This document shows, piece after piece, positions 46,155-58,150 of a stretch of DNA of 64,000 bases. The notes below the pieces were generated by a model, which searched no databases, was not told the origin of the DNA, and saw only the letters and a program-made list of their open reading frames with translations. Numbering within the stretch: position 1 is the first letter of the stretch; every line of letters starts with the position of its first letter. Origin of the DNA: Anniella stebbinsi (taxonomy: Eukaryota > Chordata > Lepidosauria > Squamata > Anniellidae); contig JARDYH010000002.1 in NCBI GenBank assembly GCA_029215795.1, positions 298,313,973-298,377,972 of the forward strand, given 5' to 3'. A program made the translations under genes and the position numbers.

Positions 46155-46780
46155 AGAGCTCTGCCAATGTAAACAAGTGTAAAATGATGTATTTTGGGTC
46201 AAAAATTCCTTACTTCACAGATACACTAATGGGGTCTGAGGTGGCAGTAACTGACCACGAAAGGGATCTTGAGGTTGCAGTAGATAACTCAATGAAAATA
46301 TTGCATCACAGATTTGTATAAGGGCATTATGTTATTGGCAGTTTTATTTTCTATCCCTTTCCTAATAACCTCCAAAATGGAATTTGCCTCTTTCCCAGCT
46401 GCTGCACACTGGGTCAACATTCTGCAGTTGGAGTACTGTATAGTTTTGGTCACCGCTTCTCAAAAGGTTTAACTGTCAAGCTAGAAAAATGCATAGAAAG
46501 GGGCAATCAAGTTATCAAAGGACTGAAGCAAATCCCCATAGGAAAAGCTACAATGTCTGTGAGTTTTTAGCTTAGACAAAAGCAAGTAAGAGTGACATGA
46601 TGAGAGGGGTATAAAATTATGCATTGGGTGGAGGAAGTGGATACAACTCAAGGAATGTAGGACTGCACTGTGCAGGTATCTGAAGGTCAAGAACCAAGGA
46701 ACAAATGTCAAGCCATGAATACAGAGCAAACTGATATACCTGGTGCTGCTCGGGTCCCTGAATAACATTAATTTCATAAA
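46155..46780 (+). mobile_element. CR1-type LINE fragment
   Basis: 'taaaatgatgtattttgggt', 'actgaccacgaaagggatct', 'ttggagtactgtatagtttt' and 'aaatgcatagaaaggggcaa' follow the end of CR1 ORF2 in plus orientation. The frame is broken repeatedly. Confidence 0.75.
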
Positions 46781-48311
46781 TAGTCAGGATTGAGTCTTGC
46801 CACTACTTTTTGTGAGGTGGGGGACCCCGAAAGCCTTTTTCTGCCCTCAAAGCGAATGAAGATCGCCCTCACAGCTGGACCAGCAGCTTCAGTATACAGC
46901 AGCCTTTCTCAGCAGGCCCAGCCTGTGAAGAGGAAACAAGGAAACAAGGGGACGAACAGAAACGGAGCCAAGTGAGAGCACAAGCCTGGCTCATGAGAGG
47001 GAAAGGAGGAATGAATAGGCAGAGTAGGCCAGGGTCAGTGCTGCTTTCCTTCCAGGGTGGGAGGAGGAAGTGTGGGTGAGACAGGGGATAGTGCCCATAG
47101 GTAGGCCGCAAGTGACCCGGCTAGTTGACTTATTGACAAGTAGGTCCATTGGTGGCGGGGCCAGAGTTGCGCCCTCCTCCCTTCCTGCTCCTGATGGTAT
47201 GTAGCAACCAAGTCAGCCAGCCCCAGGCGCTCTCCCTTCAGGCCCATGATGGCAGCAGTGGTGGCAACAGCCGTGGAAGCCAGGCAGGAGAATTGCTGGT
47301 ACCAACTCTGCTCAGCTTCTTTATCTAGAACACGTGGCTGGGGCCCAAGGAGGGGGAGGTAAAGGCCTGGGGCAGGCCCCAGGCAGCCGGCACTTGGGTT
47401 GGGGGGTCGTGGAGGGGAATAATTGAGCCACTTACAGATGATGGCCACCAAAAGCTGTTAAGTCTTTGCTCCTGCCCAAGGCATGCTGGGAGTTGTAGGT
47501 GTAAACCCAGGGGTTTTTTAAATTAAATTCTTAAAAAATACTTAAAAACCTCCAAAATCATGGATTTTTTTCTGGTACATTGTACAGCCAAATCTATCTG
47601 TGCACCAAATTTCAAGTTTCTAACTCATCTAGGTATGGGGCAGCAGGTATGGGGCAGCAAATGAGGGGAGGCCTGCTCTGCGCACTCCCCCTTTCCATGT
47701 TCAGTGAAGTGCAATGGAGCATGAGTTACTTCTGAGTAGACATGCTTTGCATACCTTCTGAGTACCTTCTGTCTACTTTTGCGTAGGCATGTTCTGCATA
47801 CCTTTGCACTTCCATAAGAGCATTTTAAAATGACAGGCTCCCCCCCCCCCCCCCCGGTGAACTCAATATAGTGCAATGGAGGATGAGTTACTTCCCGCTC
47901 CTCTCCTCCGTGTCCACCCATTCTCGGCGGGAGTAAGGGTCACTTTTAAACTCATTCCAGGGATTTAAAAAAGACTAGACAAAGAAATTCTCCTAACCCC
48001 TCTCTCTGTTCATACTCAGTAAAGTGCAATTGAAGGCAATGAGTTCCTTCACAGTAGACATGTTAGCCCACTCTACTTTTTCATGATGGAACTTTCTCTT
48101 CCACCAATCAGGCTGCTCGCCCCCTGTCCGCACCGAAGTCACACAAATCCAGGGAATCCTGAAGCTGCCATCACATTTGTCACAAAACGGAGGATTGACA
48201 TGAACTATAATTATTTAAATCAAAAGGGCCCAGACAATATTTCCTTAAAACAAGGACCTTACAACAGTCTTTTCCAATGTCAATGTAAATCTTCCCTCCC
48301 TCACAGACACA
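46781..48311. other. GC-rich unresolved block and old repeats
   Basis: From 46810 to 47480 the sequence is GC-rich, with a 138-codon minus frame (47451-47035) that shows only low-complexity Ala, Pro and Leu. A C-run lies at 47840-47855. Pieces of the 'agtagacatg' dispersed repeat occur at about 47700-47770 and 48010-48065. The block may be a DNA-transposon interior; no ends were identified. Confidence 0.4.
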
Positions 48312-48386
48312 GAGCCTATCTACACTACTGCTTTAAAATGGTTTACAACAGTTTTAAACTGGTAAAGCAGTAGTGTAGATAGGCTC
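48312..48386. mobile_element. 75-bp palindromic MITE, copy 3
   Basis: GAGCCTATCTACACTACTGC leads into its own complement through a short centre. It is an internally shortened relative of 28058-28176. Confidence 0.85.
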
Positions 48387-49882
48387 TTAGATTCAGGCCA
48401 CTATTTCTGTCATGGAAAGTTGTTAAAAGCCAGGATGGATACGGGTCCAGCAGGAAAGACACGACAGAGTGTTCCACTGAACCTGACCAAGCCCAATACA
48501 ATAAACAATCACAAGTTATAGGTTGACACCAGCTAGCAGAGGACACAAACCAAGGCCATAGAAAAGACAGGGTAACAACTTATGAGAAGACAACTTTAAA
48601 TCTGTGTCAATTTGTAGATCTCCCTGCTGGACTGGGGCACTTGCCTTATCAATAAAAGGGATAGGAAGAAAATGATCTGGATATTTGCTTTGCAAAAAAA
48701 ACAAAACACCTCATAACATCTGAAAACGTATATAATTTCTTCTGTTCTCCCAACAGTTATTTCCATCTCTCCTCTCCACTGACAGTAATGGTCCATAGCC
48801 AATAAACTTTGGTTGATGGATAAATCCAATAGAACATTTTACTTTTTAATTATGAAATATAATATCTCACTTTTATTACATCCGTGTGTGTGTGTGTTAT
48901 TGTTGAAAGCAATGTGGTATTTTGATGTCTGATCCATGCAAGTAGAGTACGACATTCTGGCTTTATAATAAAAAGTTAATGAAGATGGTTCTCAGAATTG
49001 CAAACCATTATAAATTAAGGGGGGAAATGCACATGTCATCAACTTCTCAAACATGCATGAATTTTGCAGAGATATTAGGACATCATTCCATTTTGTGCTC
49101 TCATAACTCATTCATGTGTAAGTACAACTTTGCCAATGCTCTAGAGTTTTTTATATTTGTTAAAAGCTATGCAGAGCCAATCTTGGTGGAAATAGTAGTG
49201 CTGGGTTTTTAGAAAACTCAGTGCTTGTTTTGTTGATTGTACAGTGGAAATTAATTTAGCCAAATGGTTTGGGTTACATGCATGGCATATGGAAACACAA
49301 AATAGCAGACATTAGCAAGAAGATCTGTTTATGTAGAACTAGCACTGAGTTCTAAAAATTGTAAAAAGAGGATATTGAGATAATTAGAATGCATTGCAAA
49401 TAATATGGGTTCAGCTGTGCTACTATATGGCAAACCCTAACAAGAAAAATGCACATGCCAGCAAATATTCAAACATCCTGATGCTTGGAGACTGCAGGTT
49501 TATTAATAAGTAAGTACATTTCTTGCCCTCAGTTCATTCATCTGAATGTATAACCTTGCTAGTCATCATTGCAATCACTGGTGCCAGCCAGGGTAGCTGG
49601 CTGGCCCTATTTCAATTGCTCTTTCTAGAGACAAAAAGCTGCCACATCAATCGATGACAGCTTGCTGAGATATTCTGATATATGTCTAGCAGTTAGATGT
49701 TCATTTGTTTGTTCTTCCTTTTCCTCTGTCAAAGGGCATGTGTACACATGTCAATTATTTTGAGGATCAGGCAATGTGAATTGTGCACCCAATCACTGGG
49801 TTCTATTTTCACTTATAATTTCACACTAAGCTTTGGCTATTACTGATGAAGGCACAGTCTAGGCTGTCTACATGGCCCAGAC
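48387..49882. other. No recognised feature
   Basis: AT-rich and apparently unique. A short GT run lies near 48883-48896. No exon recognised. Confidence 0.4.
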
Positions 49883-50083
49883 TGTGTGGTGTAGTGGTTA
49901 GAGCGTCAGGAGATCTGTGTTCTAGTCCCCACTCAGCCATGGAAGCTCACTGGGTGACTTTGGGCCAGTCACAGACCCTCAGCCCAACCTACCTCACAGG
50001 TTGTTGTTGTAAGGATAAAATGGAGAAGAAAAGGATTATGTACACCACCATGAGTTCCTTGGAAGAAATAAGGTGGGATATAG
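49883..50083 (+). mobile_element. MIR/CORE-type SINE
   Basis: 'tgtggtgtagtggttagagc', 'gactttgggccagtcacag' and 'ctacctcacaggttgttgt' follow the SINE consensus. Its end runs straight into an L2 3' end at 50086. Confidence 0.85.
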
Positions 50084-50085
50084 GA

Positions 50086-50440
50086 GGAGGAGGGCCTTCT
50101 CTGCTGTAGCACCCCGGCTGTGGAATGAGCTTCCCAGAGAGGTTCACCTGGCTTCTACATTATACTCCTTTAGATGCCAGGTGAAGACCTTTTATTTTCA
50201 CAGCGTTTTAACAGTTCTTTATTTTGATTTTTAACCTGCTGTTTAAATTTGTATTTTAAATCCCTATCAATTTCTGCATGGCTGCTCGGTATTTATCCTG
50301 GTTGTGTTTTATACTGTATTTTAAATTATGTTTTTATATTGTCATTTTTTATGGTTTTAATTTATATAGCCCACCCAGAGAGCTCCAGCTATTGGGCAGT
50401 ATAGAAATGCAGTAAATAAATACATAAATAATAAAATGTT
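50086..50440 (+). mobile_element. L2-type LINE 3' end
   Basis: It begins in the ORF2 terminus ('gcaccccggctgtggaatga', 'ccagagaggttcacctgg'). It passes through 'ccaggtgaagaccttttat', a T-rich 3' UTR and 'cacccagagagctccagct', and ends in AAAT repeats. A further short tail piece of the same kind lies at 50505-50590. Confidence 0.85.
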
Positions 50441-50807
50441 ATCAGAATATAGCACTCAGGATGATTACACTTTTAAGTTGCATGAGTGGATTTATCTAGT
50501 GCGGTGGACTTCAGAGAGCTTCTGCTATTGGGTGGTATAAAATGCAGTAAATAATAAATAAATAAATAAATAAATATAAATGGAATGAATAAATAATAAA
50601 ATGGCAGACATGGTTAACGTAGGGGGTGAGCCTTCTCAACTTGCAGTCCAATCCTAGGCTCTGCTCTCAAGGCAATACACTTCAGGCCCAGAAACTCTCA
50701 GAAGACCATTCTTTATTATTCCATACAAAAAGAGAGACTAACTCCTGAGGAGCCATGCACCGAAGTGCCATAGTACCAAGAGGGGAAAAGAGAGGCCTTT
50801 TCTTGCA

Positions 50808-51020
50808 TAAGAACATAGGAAGAGCCATGCTGCCTCAGACCAAAGATCCATCTAGTCCAGCATTCTGTTCACACAATGGCCAACCAGTTGCCCATGGGAA
50901 TGCCCCCCAGCAGGATATGAGTGCAACAGCCCATTTTCTAGCAACTGGTGTACATAAGCATACTGCCTCTAATATTGGAGGAAGCATATAGCCATTGGGA
51001 CTAATAGCCACTCTGAAAGA
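50808..51020 (-). mobile_element. CR1-type LINE 3' end
   Basis: 'aagaacataggaagagccat', 'ccatctagtccagcattctg' and 'ggccaaccagttgcccatg' are the inverse of the CR1 end also seen at 8577-8840. Confidence 0.85.
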
Positions 51021-53272
51021 TTTTATATATATCACAGTGTAATAATAATAATAACAACAATTGTATTGTATATATTTCTCATTATGTTCTTCTATGCACA
51101 GGCTAGATACAAGCAGCTATTTCAGGATCGCCCAGTAGGGTTTTGCTTTCTCTCCCTCTCCATTGAATAGAAGACTCGTCATCTTTTTCTTTCTTTTTTT
51201 AAAATTACAGCCCAATTTTAAATATTTGGCATTCAAAATAAATTCAAGAAACATCTCTACTGGGCATGCAGACCTATTTGATTAGTTCCTTAGATCTTGG
51301 CTGCAGACACAAAGGCAATATAGACCCAGCACAGTACTGTTACATGACATGATTTTGCTGTCACATGTAAGTCACATGAACACCACAAGTTACAGGGAAG
51401 ATAGGCATAACTAAGTTGCTTTCATTCAGTTGACTTTGCTTCTTTTTAGCCATCCTTGTAGAATTCTATATCTTCCTACTACAGCACTAAATAAGGGCAT
51501 CTTTGTCCTTTGGAGGGTAAAAAAGCTGCATTGTTACACAATACAATGTCTGCATTGTGTTACTGCATAAGCAGCAGAAGGACACATGATTATGAACAAG
51601 CAAATATAATAAAATGTACTAAGGATAGTGGAAGAAAATTAGCCTCTGCATGACCTAGAAAGGAACTGTGTCAGATTGGTTATTTTTAGGACATAATAGG
51701 CACATGCACAAATGTGGATCAACTTTGGTTTTTAATGTTTTCATAGCATCTTCCCAAATTCCTCTTTCACTTTGCTTCTTCTGTTTGGGGTCCTGATAAA
51801 TTTCTGCATTGTTAAGCAGTGGCCACTAAAGCATTTGTATTACTCTAGAATAGTCTAGCATCAAAAACAAGCCCTAGCCCACCATGGCTTTCGGACCACA
51901 TGCACAACAGAGTATACTTCATTTTCTCAGCTTGCAGTGTTTAGCAGGAGTGAAGGACAAGAGAGAGAGATGCTATCTGTTGGATGCTATCTGCACACAA
52001 TCCACTGCATAGTATGTGCTTCATTAAGCAGACCATTGGTGCTATCATTGCGTTGATGTGATATCTGTCGTGGGAAATGGAATTACATTCTGTTTGCCCT
52101 CTTCCAAGTTCATCGGCAATATTTGAGTGAACCCTGCCAGTCATCAGCTTGGTGCTGCCATGTACTAAGCAAGAATATGGGATGGCCAATCCTCATTGTG
52201 GCTATATTCACCCTAGACAGTATCATGTATGGGGCTGAGCCAAGGAAACACACATATGGATTACAATGGCAGGAACAGGCTGAACTCCAAATACTTTTAC
52301 ATTTTATTGAAGAAAAAGAATGATGGAGCATAAATAAATCTTCCAGTATTTTCAGATCAGTTTGTCTCATTCTACAAATTCATCCTTAATCATATAGATT
52401 TAAACATACCCTACAAGAGTTCTCTTTAAGGACTTCCTTGAGATCTCTAGCATGGTAAGGGGTTGGTTAGAGGTCTCTGTTATTTCTGTAATAGGCCCAG
52501 AACCCATTGCAAAAGAAAGACCGCCAGCCATAAGGCAAGTTCAGCATCATCTCTACATGTGCTATAGAGCTGCAACTTACCAGTGCTTCCTTGCATATGT
52601 CCCCAAGTGTTTTAGGAACCCTGCATCTGCTCTTCATACCTCCCATATTTTCCAGGAAAGGTTGCAACTGATATCCTAGCTGAAGTTGCACAAAAGAGGC
52701 TTCTGGTCATAGCTGATACCTATCCATGGGCAAGCTGGATTCAGAACAACCCCCAGACAAAAACCTGCTCTTTCAATAGGAGTATTACTCCATGCAGAAA
52801 AGACTATGGGCAGTATTCCATTCATAAGTTTACTGCTTTTAGACATAGGCCATTGCAAAACAACAAAGCACCAAAACATCCATCAGGAACAGATATAAAC
52901 AAGGTAGGATAAATTCCATAGAAAAGCATTCACCTTTAGGAATACATCTTAAAACATAAACATTTTAAATATACCTTAAATCTGAATAAAATTACTCCCT
53001 CAATTTGGCAGTGAAATATGACCACTAAGACAGGAATGAGATAAGATTATATGTTCAATTTAAAAATACTCAAGTTTTAAAAGAACCTTAAAACTCAGTA
53101 AAATAATTCTGAAAGTAAACCCTTTCAAATCATTGAATCCCCCTTACAGACTATGAGCAGAATCGAACTGTGTCATTCCATTAACGCAAGTGATGTTGCA
53201 CTAGGTTCTGAACTATGTGCAAGAGAAGAATCCTACTAAAGTTACATTTGTGTAAGTGGTTGTGCATTATGC

Positions 53273-53275
<3 letters not shown>
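51021..53275. other. Apparently unique sequence
   Basis: No repeat is recognised from 51060 to 53150. Several 70-90-codon frames on the minus strand at 51940-52900 are open but overlap one another and carry no clear domain. The last part, 53155-53275, belongs with the 'ttgtgcaa' inverted sequence that surrounds the L1 insertion. Confidence 0.4.
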
Positions 53276-53313
<38 letters not shown>

Positions 53314-53445
53314 TCCATTTATATACCGCCCCATAGCTGAAGCTCTCTGGGCGGTTTACAAAAATTACAAAAATTGAGCATTAAAAAAACGATATACAAA
53401 ATTTAAAACCATAAAAAGCATACAAACATGTTATAAATACAATAT
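53276..53445 (-). mobile_element. L2-type LINE 3' end
   Basis: It has a TTA-repeat tail at 53276-53310, then 'ccgccccatagctgaagctc' and A-rich 3' UTR. It is only about 170 bases long. Confidence 0.8.
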
Positions 53446-53621
53446 AATTTGATCATTGTGCAATCTGTTGTGCAACTGGTTGTGCATAACTCTTGTGCAA
53501 CTAGTTGTGCTATGGGTTACACAATGGGTTGCACAAGCATAATGCACAACTGCTTGCACAACTGTGCTTGAGCAAATAAAACTTTAGTTGTTGCATAACC
53601 GGTTGCACAAGCAAAATGGGC
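53446..53621. repeat. Degenerate 'ttgtgcaac' repeat at the L1 target
   Basis: Variants of 'gttgtgcaactggttgtgca' and its inverse recur about a dozen times. The same text continues after the L1 at 57556 ('aaccacttgcacaaca') and left of the L2 tail near 53250 ('gtaagtggttgtgcatta'). The two outer parts are roughly inverse, so an older fold-back element probably hosts both LINE insertions. Confidence 0.6.
53607..53621. repeat. 15-bp target-site duplication, left, of the L1
   Basis: ACAAGCAAAATGGGC is repeated exactly at 57541-57555, right after the A-rich tail. Confidence 0.92.
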
Positions 53622-56600
53622 TTAAAGGGCTAGGAACGGTAATTAAAAGAAAGAGGATTGAAATGTTATTAAAGAACAAAAAAATAGATGTAATTTTTTT
53701 GCAGGAAACTCATCAGGCCAAAGATGGAGTTAATGAGCTTCGAATGAGGGAGGTGGGCGTTTATGAGAAGGCATATGGAACTTCGAAATCGAGAGGAGTG
53801 GCAATAATAATTTCAAAGACATGTGGTATAAATATTCAAAGTGTAAAGAGAGATAACAATGGAAGGTTTCTTATTATGTTCTGCAAGTTGGGAGAAGAGG
53901 AATATGTATTAGTGAATGTCTATGCTCCAAATGGGAAACAAATGGATTTTATTGATGAAGTATTTAACGTGTTGGGAGAAGTGGGTAAAAAGCACATTGT
54001 GATGGCTGGTGACTTTAATATGGTACTAGATATAGGGAAAGACAGGGATAACATACTAAAAGATACTAAGAGGGTGGGGAAGACAGAGTTAAGCAAATTA
54101 ATGGAAGGGAAAGAATTAATGGATGTGTGGAGAGTTTTAAGAGGGGAAGAAAGGAAATATACTTTCTATTCACAGAGATTTAAGAGTTACTCAAGGATAG
54201 ACCACATTTTTGTATCAAAAAATATGTTACCCAAAATTATAGATTGTGATATTGGAGTTATCAAGGTCACTGACCACGCGTTAATGACAATGGACATGGA
54301 AACCAAGAAAGACTATAGACAAGCGAAGAGATGGAGACTGGATGTAAGGTTGTTGAATAAAAAAGATATAATGGAGAAAATAAAGAAAGAATTGCAGGAA
54401 ATCTGGGAGATTAATGAAAAAGAGAATACTCGGCAGGACATATTATGGGATACAATGAAAGCTGTAGTAAGAGGGATTTGTATTAGGGAAAGATGTACAT
54501 TAAAAAAGCAACAGGAAGCTCAAAATAAAAAGATTGAAGAGGAGATAAGGAGTTTGGAAGAAAAGTTAAAGGAGACAAAAGATAAACGCCTAATTGCCCA
54601 AATTCAAGCTAAGAAAAAGGAATTAGAGAAAGAAGAATTAGAACAAGTTCAAAAGAATTTGTTGTATTTAAAAAGAGACTTTTTTGAATATAGCAATAGG
54701 AACTCAAAGATGCTGGCTAGATCCACACAGTTGGAAAAGGCTAAGAATATGATAGGGACAATAAAGGATAAGGCAGGGAATAGTTGTAATTTAATGAAAG
54801 ATAAATTAAATATATTTAAGGATTTTTACAGTGAATTATATACATCAGGATCGGGACCGCAAGATAAGATATTGGAATATGTAGAGAGGAATTGGAAAAT
54901 AAAATTGCAGAAACAGGACAGGGATTATATGGAAGGTTTAGTTACGGAAAAAGAGATAGAGGGAGTTATTGATAAATTAAAAGGAGGAAAATCACCGGGG
55001 ATGGATGGTTTGGGGTCGGAGTATTATAAGCTTTTTAAAGGAATTTTAGTACCGAGATTAAAGAAATTATTTAATACTATAATAGAAGGGGGGAAGACTC
55101 CGCCATCATGGGATCATTCCCTGATTATATTAATTCCGAAACCAGGTAAGGACCTAACGGATCCCGCATCATATAGACCAATTTCCTTAATAAATCAAGA
55201 TTCAAAGATTTTTACAGCAATAATGGCAAAAAGAATGGCCACATTTATTGGTAAATATATTAAAAAAGATCAGTGTGGATTTATTCCGTGTAGGCAAATG
55301 TCTAATTTAATAGGAAGAGTATTAAATATAATTAGTATTATAAAAAAAAGGAATTTAAAAGCAGGCCTGCTAGCATTGGATATATTCAAAGCCTTTGATT
55401 GTGTGGAATGGCCAGCACTCAAAACAATATTAAAAACATTTGGGTTTGGAGATAAATTTATGGGAGTGATGGATAAGTTGTATAAAAATAATAAAGCGGA
55501 AATATTGGTTAATGATGGGTTAACACAACAGATTACACTAGCCTGAGGAACTAGACAGGGATGTCCTCTTTCACCGATCTTATTTGCAATAGTAATAGAA
55601 ATTTTGGCAAATGTAATAAGGGAAGATGAAAGAGTGAAGGGGATAGGAAGAAAGGAGAAGATTAAAATGAATATGTTTGCGGACAATACTTTATTGACGG
55701 TAGAAGATCCCCTAGGGAGTGCTGAGGTGATTAAGAAACATTTAAGAGAATTTGGAGAAATTACAGGATTAAAAGTAAATTGGGGGAAGTCAGAAATGAT
55801 GTTATTTAATTATAATAAGGAAGAGTTGGAAGAAGGTAAGGATAAGTTGGGTCTTAGACTTAAAAACATAGTACGTTACTTAGGTATTAACATTGATAGA
55901 GATTTAGATAGGCTTGAGGAACTTAATTTGGTAGCTTTAAAAAAACAAGTAGGGGAGAAATTAGAAGTATATAAGAAATTAAAACATTCTTGGTTTGGTA
56001 GAATAGCAATTATTAAAATGAAGATTTTACCTAAGATTAATTTTTTGTTTAGAATGTTACCAATTAAAATATCAGATGTAGAGTTGAAAAGTTGGCAAAA
56101 TATAATCAACGCATATTGTAATGGGGATAAGAAAGCTAGGATTAATAAAGGGTTATGGTATAAGGCTCAAAAGAAGGGAGGTTTAGGACTTCCAAATATT
56201 AAGTATTATTACATAGCTAATCAGTTAAGATATGTTATAAGCTGTATTCTAGGGGAGGAAGATTTGGAGTGGTTGGAGACGCAAACTGGGGAAATAGATT
56301 ATAAATTGAAAAATATTTTCTTTAAAAAAATTCAAAAGAGAGAATTAAAGGGACTGGACAACCCTTTGTTAGTAAATATAGTGGAGATCTGGGAGAAATT
56401 TAGGGGGAAGTGGATACCAGGAGATTCACCACTTGCCCCAGTGGTAGTAGTGGAGAATTTCCCAAGAGTATTAAAAGTGGAGATTGAAGCGAGACTGAAA
56501 GATAAGGAAATAATTAAGTTAAGAAAGTGGATGGAAAATTTGAAGGATAATGAGCAAATTAAAGAGCTATTGATAGGTCAAAAATCAGCATGGTTTAAAT

Positions 56601-57424
56601 GTATACAATTAGGGAAATGGACTCAGGAATGGAGATTGAAAAATAAAAAGTGTAGAAATAATACAAGATTTGAAGAATTAATAGAGTCAAAAGGTAGGAA
56701 AGAAGAAAAGGAAATTAAGAAAGGGTTGACTAGTGAGATATATAAATTATTGATAGAGGAAGAATTTCAAAATTCACTTAAAGCAATAAAAAAGGTATGG
56801 GAAGAGGACGTAAATGGAGAAATTAAGGAATATAACTGGGAGAGGTTGTGGAACGCAAGAATGTTAAAATTGTTATCGATCAGAATTAAGGAGAATTTTT
56901 ATAAGGTATTGTGGAGATGGTATCTAACACCGGTTAGATTTCACCAGATAGACAAAAAAATATCTAAAAAGTGTTGGAGGGGATGCCAGGAGGTTGGAAC
57001 TTATTACCATATGTGGTGGAGCTGTGAATATGTACAAAAATTTTGGAAAAGGGTATTTAAAGAAATAAGTGAAATAATCGGAAGTAAAGTGGAACTAAAC
57101 CCGAAGCTCGCTCTACTAGCAATATGGGATAGAGGGGAAGAGGACAAAAATAAGAGAGAATTGATAAACAACCTCCTGACTCCTGTTAGACTAATGATTG
57201 CAAAAAATTGGAAAGGACAAGGAAGCTATACAATAGAAGAATGGTATAAAGAAATATGGGATATGGCTTTGAATGATATGCTAACCTGTAAAATGAAATT
57301 GAAAAGGGGAATGTCCAGTAAAAATGATTTTGGGGAAATATGGAGCCCCCTATTGGAATATGTCTTAAGATCGGGGAAGGGACAAACACCTTCAAAAGAG
57401 TCGATAAATTTATGGATAGAATAA
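53621..57424 (+). pseudogene. L1 ORF2: endonuclease / reverse transcriptase, inactive
   Basis: ORF2 would nick target DNA and copy L1 RNA onto it. Numbering from a TTG at 53588 (the first 11 codons are host flank), the frame spans 1278 codons. The endonuclease shows QETHQ (E40), GDFN (D142, N144) and TDH (D229, H230). A charged helical linker lies at about 305-365. The reverse transcriptase shows 'KSPGMDGL', 'ASYRPISLIN', motif A 'LDIFKAFD' (D598), 'GTRQGCPLSP' and FADN (D699, N700) in place of the usual FADD. The carboxyl end has a Cys-His knuckle at C1129, C1133, H1141 and C1146. A TGA at 55544-55546 (codon 653) interrupts it just before the GTRQG motif. The stop and the lost catalytic Asp each predict no activity. 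Length matches L1 ORF2 elsewhere (about 1275 residues). Confidence 0.95.
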
Positions 57425-57540
57425 AAGATTAAGAGAAGGTCTCATGGAGTGGGGGTGCACGGGGGGGATTGTCGAGGGTTATGTATGTATTTTATGTTAT
57501 TATGTTGAAAATAATAAAATTATTTCAAAAAAAAAAAACA
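53622..57540 (+). mobile_element. L1-type LINE, 5' truncated at the start of ORF2
   Basis: The insertion is bounded by an exact 15-bp duplication and ends in an A-rich tail at 57526-57540. It lacks the 5' UTR and ORF1 and starts a few residues into the ORF2 endonuclease. ORF2 is otherwise a single frame with one TGA. The 3' UTR is only about 110 bases and contains a G-rich 'gggggtgcacgggggg' stretch. Coding strand composition is A-rich, as usual for L1. A second, shorter copy of a related subfamily is at 60962-61249. Confidence 0.95.
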
Positions 57541-57555
57541 ACAAGCAAAATGGGC
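57541..57555. repeat. 15-bp target-site duplication, right, of the L1
   Basis: Exact match to 53607-53621. Confidence 0.92.
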
Positions 57556-57694
57556 AACCACTTGCACAACAGAAAGATTCAGCTGAGCTCTGCTAGTGGT
57601 ATCTGAGTTTGCAGAATTAGACTATTGGATAATGCCCGATGTATCCAGTAGCATTTGGATAGAGGTCTAATTATATGAAGTGCTTCACTTATAG

Positions 57695-57824
57695 CAGCCT
57701 TCCCCAACCTGGGGGCCCTGAAGATGTGTTGGAATGTAGCTTCCATCATCCACAGCCATGCTGGCTAGAAATGATGGGAGTTGGAATAAAACACATCCAA
57801 AAGCCACCAGGTTGGGCAAGGATG
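57695..57824. mobile_element. 130-bp palindromic hAT MITE
   Basis: The left end CAGCCTTCCCCAACCTGG and the right, complemented, CATCCTTGCCCAACCTGG match at 16 of 18 bases. Flanking octamers ACTTATAG (57687-57694) and ACTTAGAG (57825-57832) match at 7 of 8. The arms contain the 'gatgtgttgga' block seen in the half copy at 36985. Confidence 0.85.
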
Positions 57825-57885
57825 ACTTAGAGTATACTGTAATCCTTGCAAAAGCCCTGTAAGGTGCCCAGTTCTATTGTTCTTA

Positions 57886-58150
57886 TGTTGGTTATTTGAA
57901 AATATTTTTATACCACCCTTCAGTTCAAATTTTCCAGGGTAGTTTGCAATAGCTAATTAAAAGCATAAATACAGAAAATAGTAAAAGGCAGAGTTAAAAC
58001 AAAGAAACAAAATCCATCAAAGTTTAAATGCCTGGAAAAATAAAGAGGTGCCTGGCACCTAAAAGACATGAGCTTAGGCGCCCAGAGAAAGAGTGCTATG
58101 AGTGAGGTACCAGCGCTGAAAAGATCCTCCTCTTGCAGAAGGTGGATTTC
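57886..58150 (-). mobile_element. L2/CR1-group LINE 3' end, old
   Basis: 'ttttataccacccttcagtt', an A-rich section and 'aaatgcctggaaaaataaag' resemble an inverted LINE 3' UTR and coding end, much decayed. Confidence 0.5.

Noticed and set aside
47035..47451. 138-codon minus-strand frame rich in Ala, Pro and Leu
   Set aside because: Composition follows the GC-rich DNA; no domain, start context or splice pattern supports a gene.
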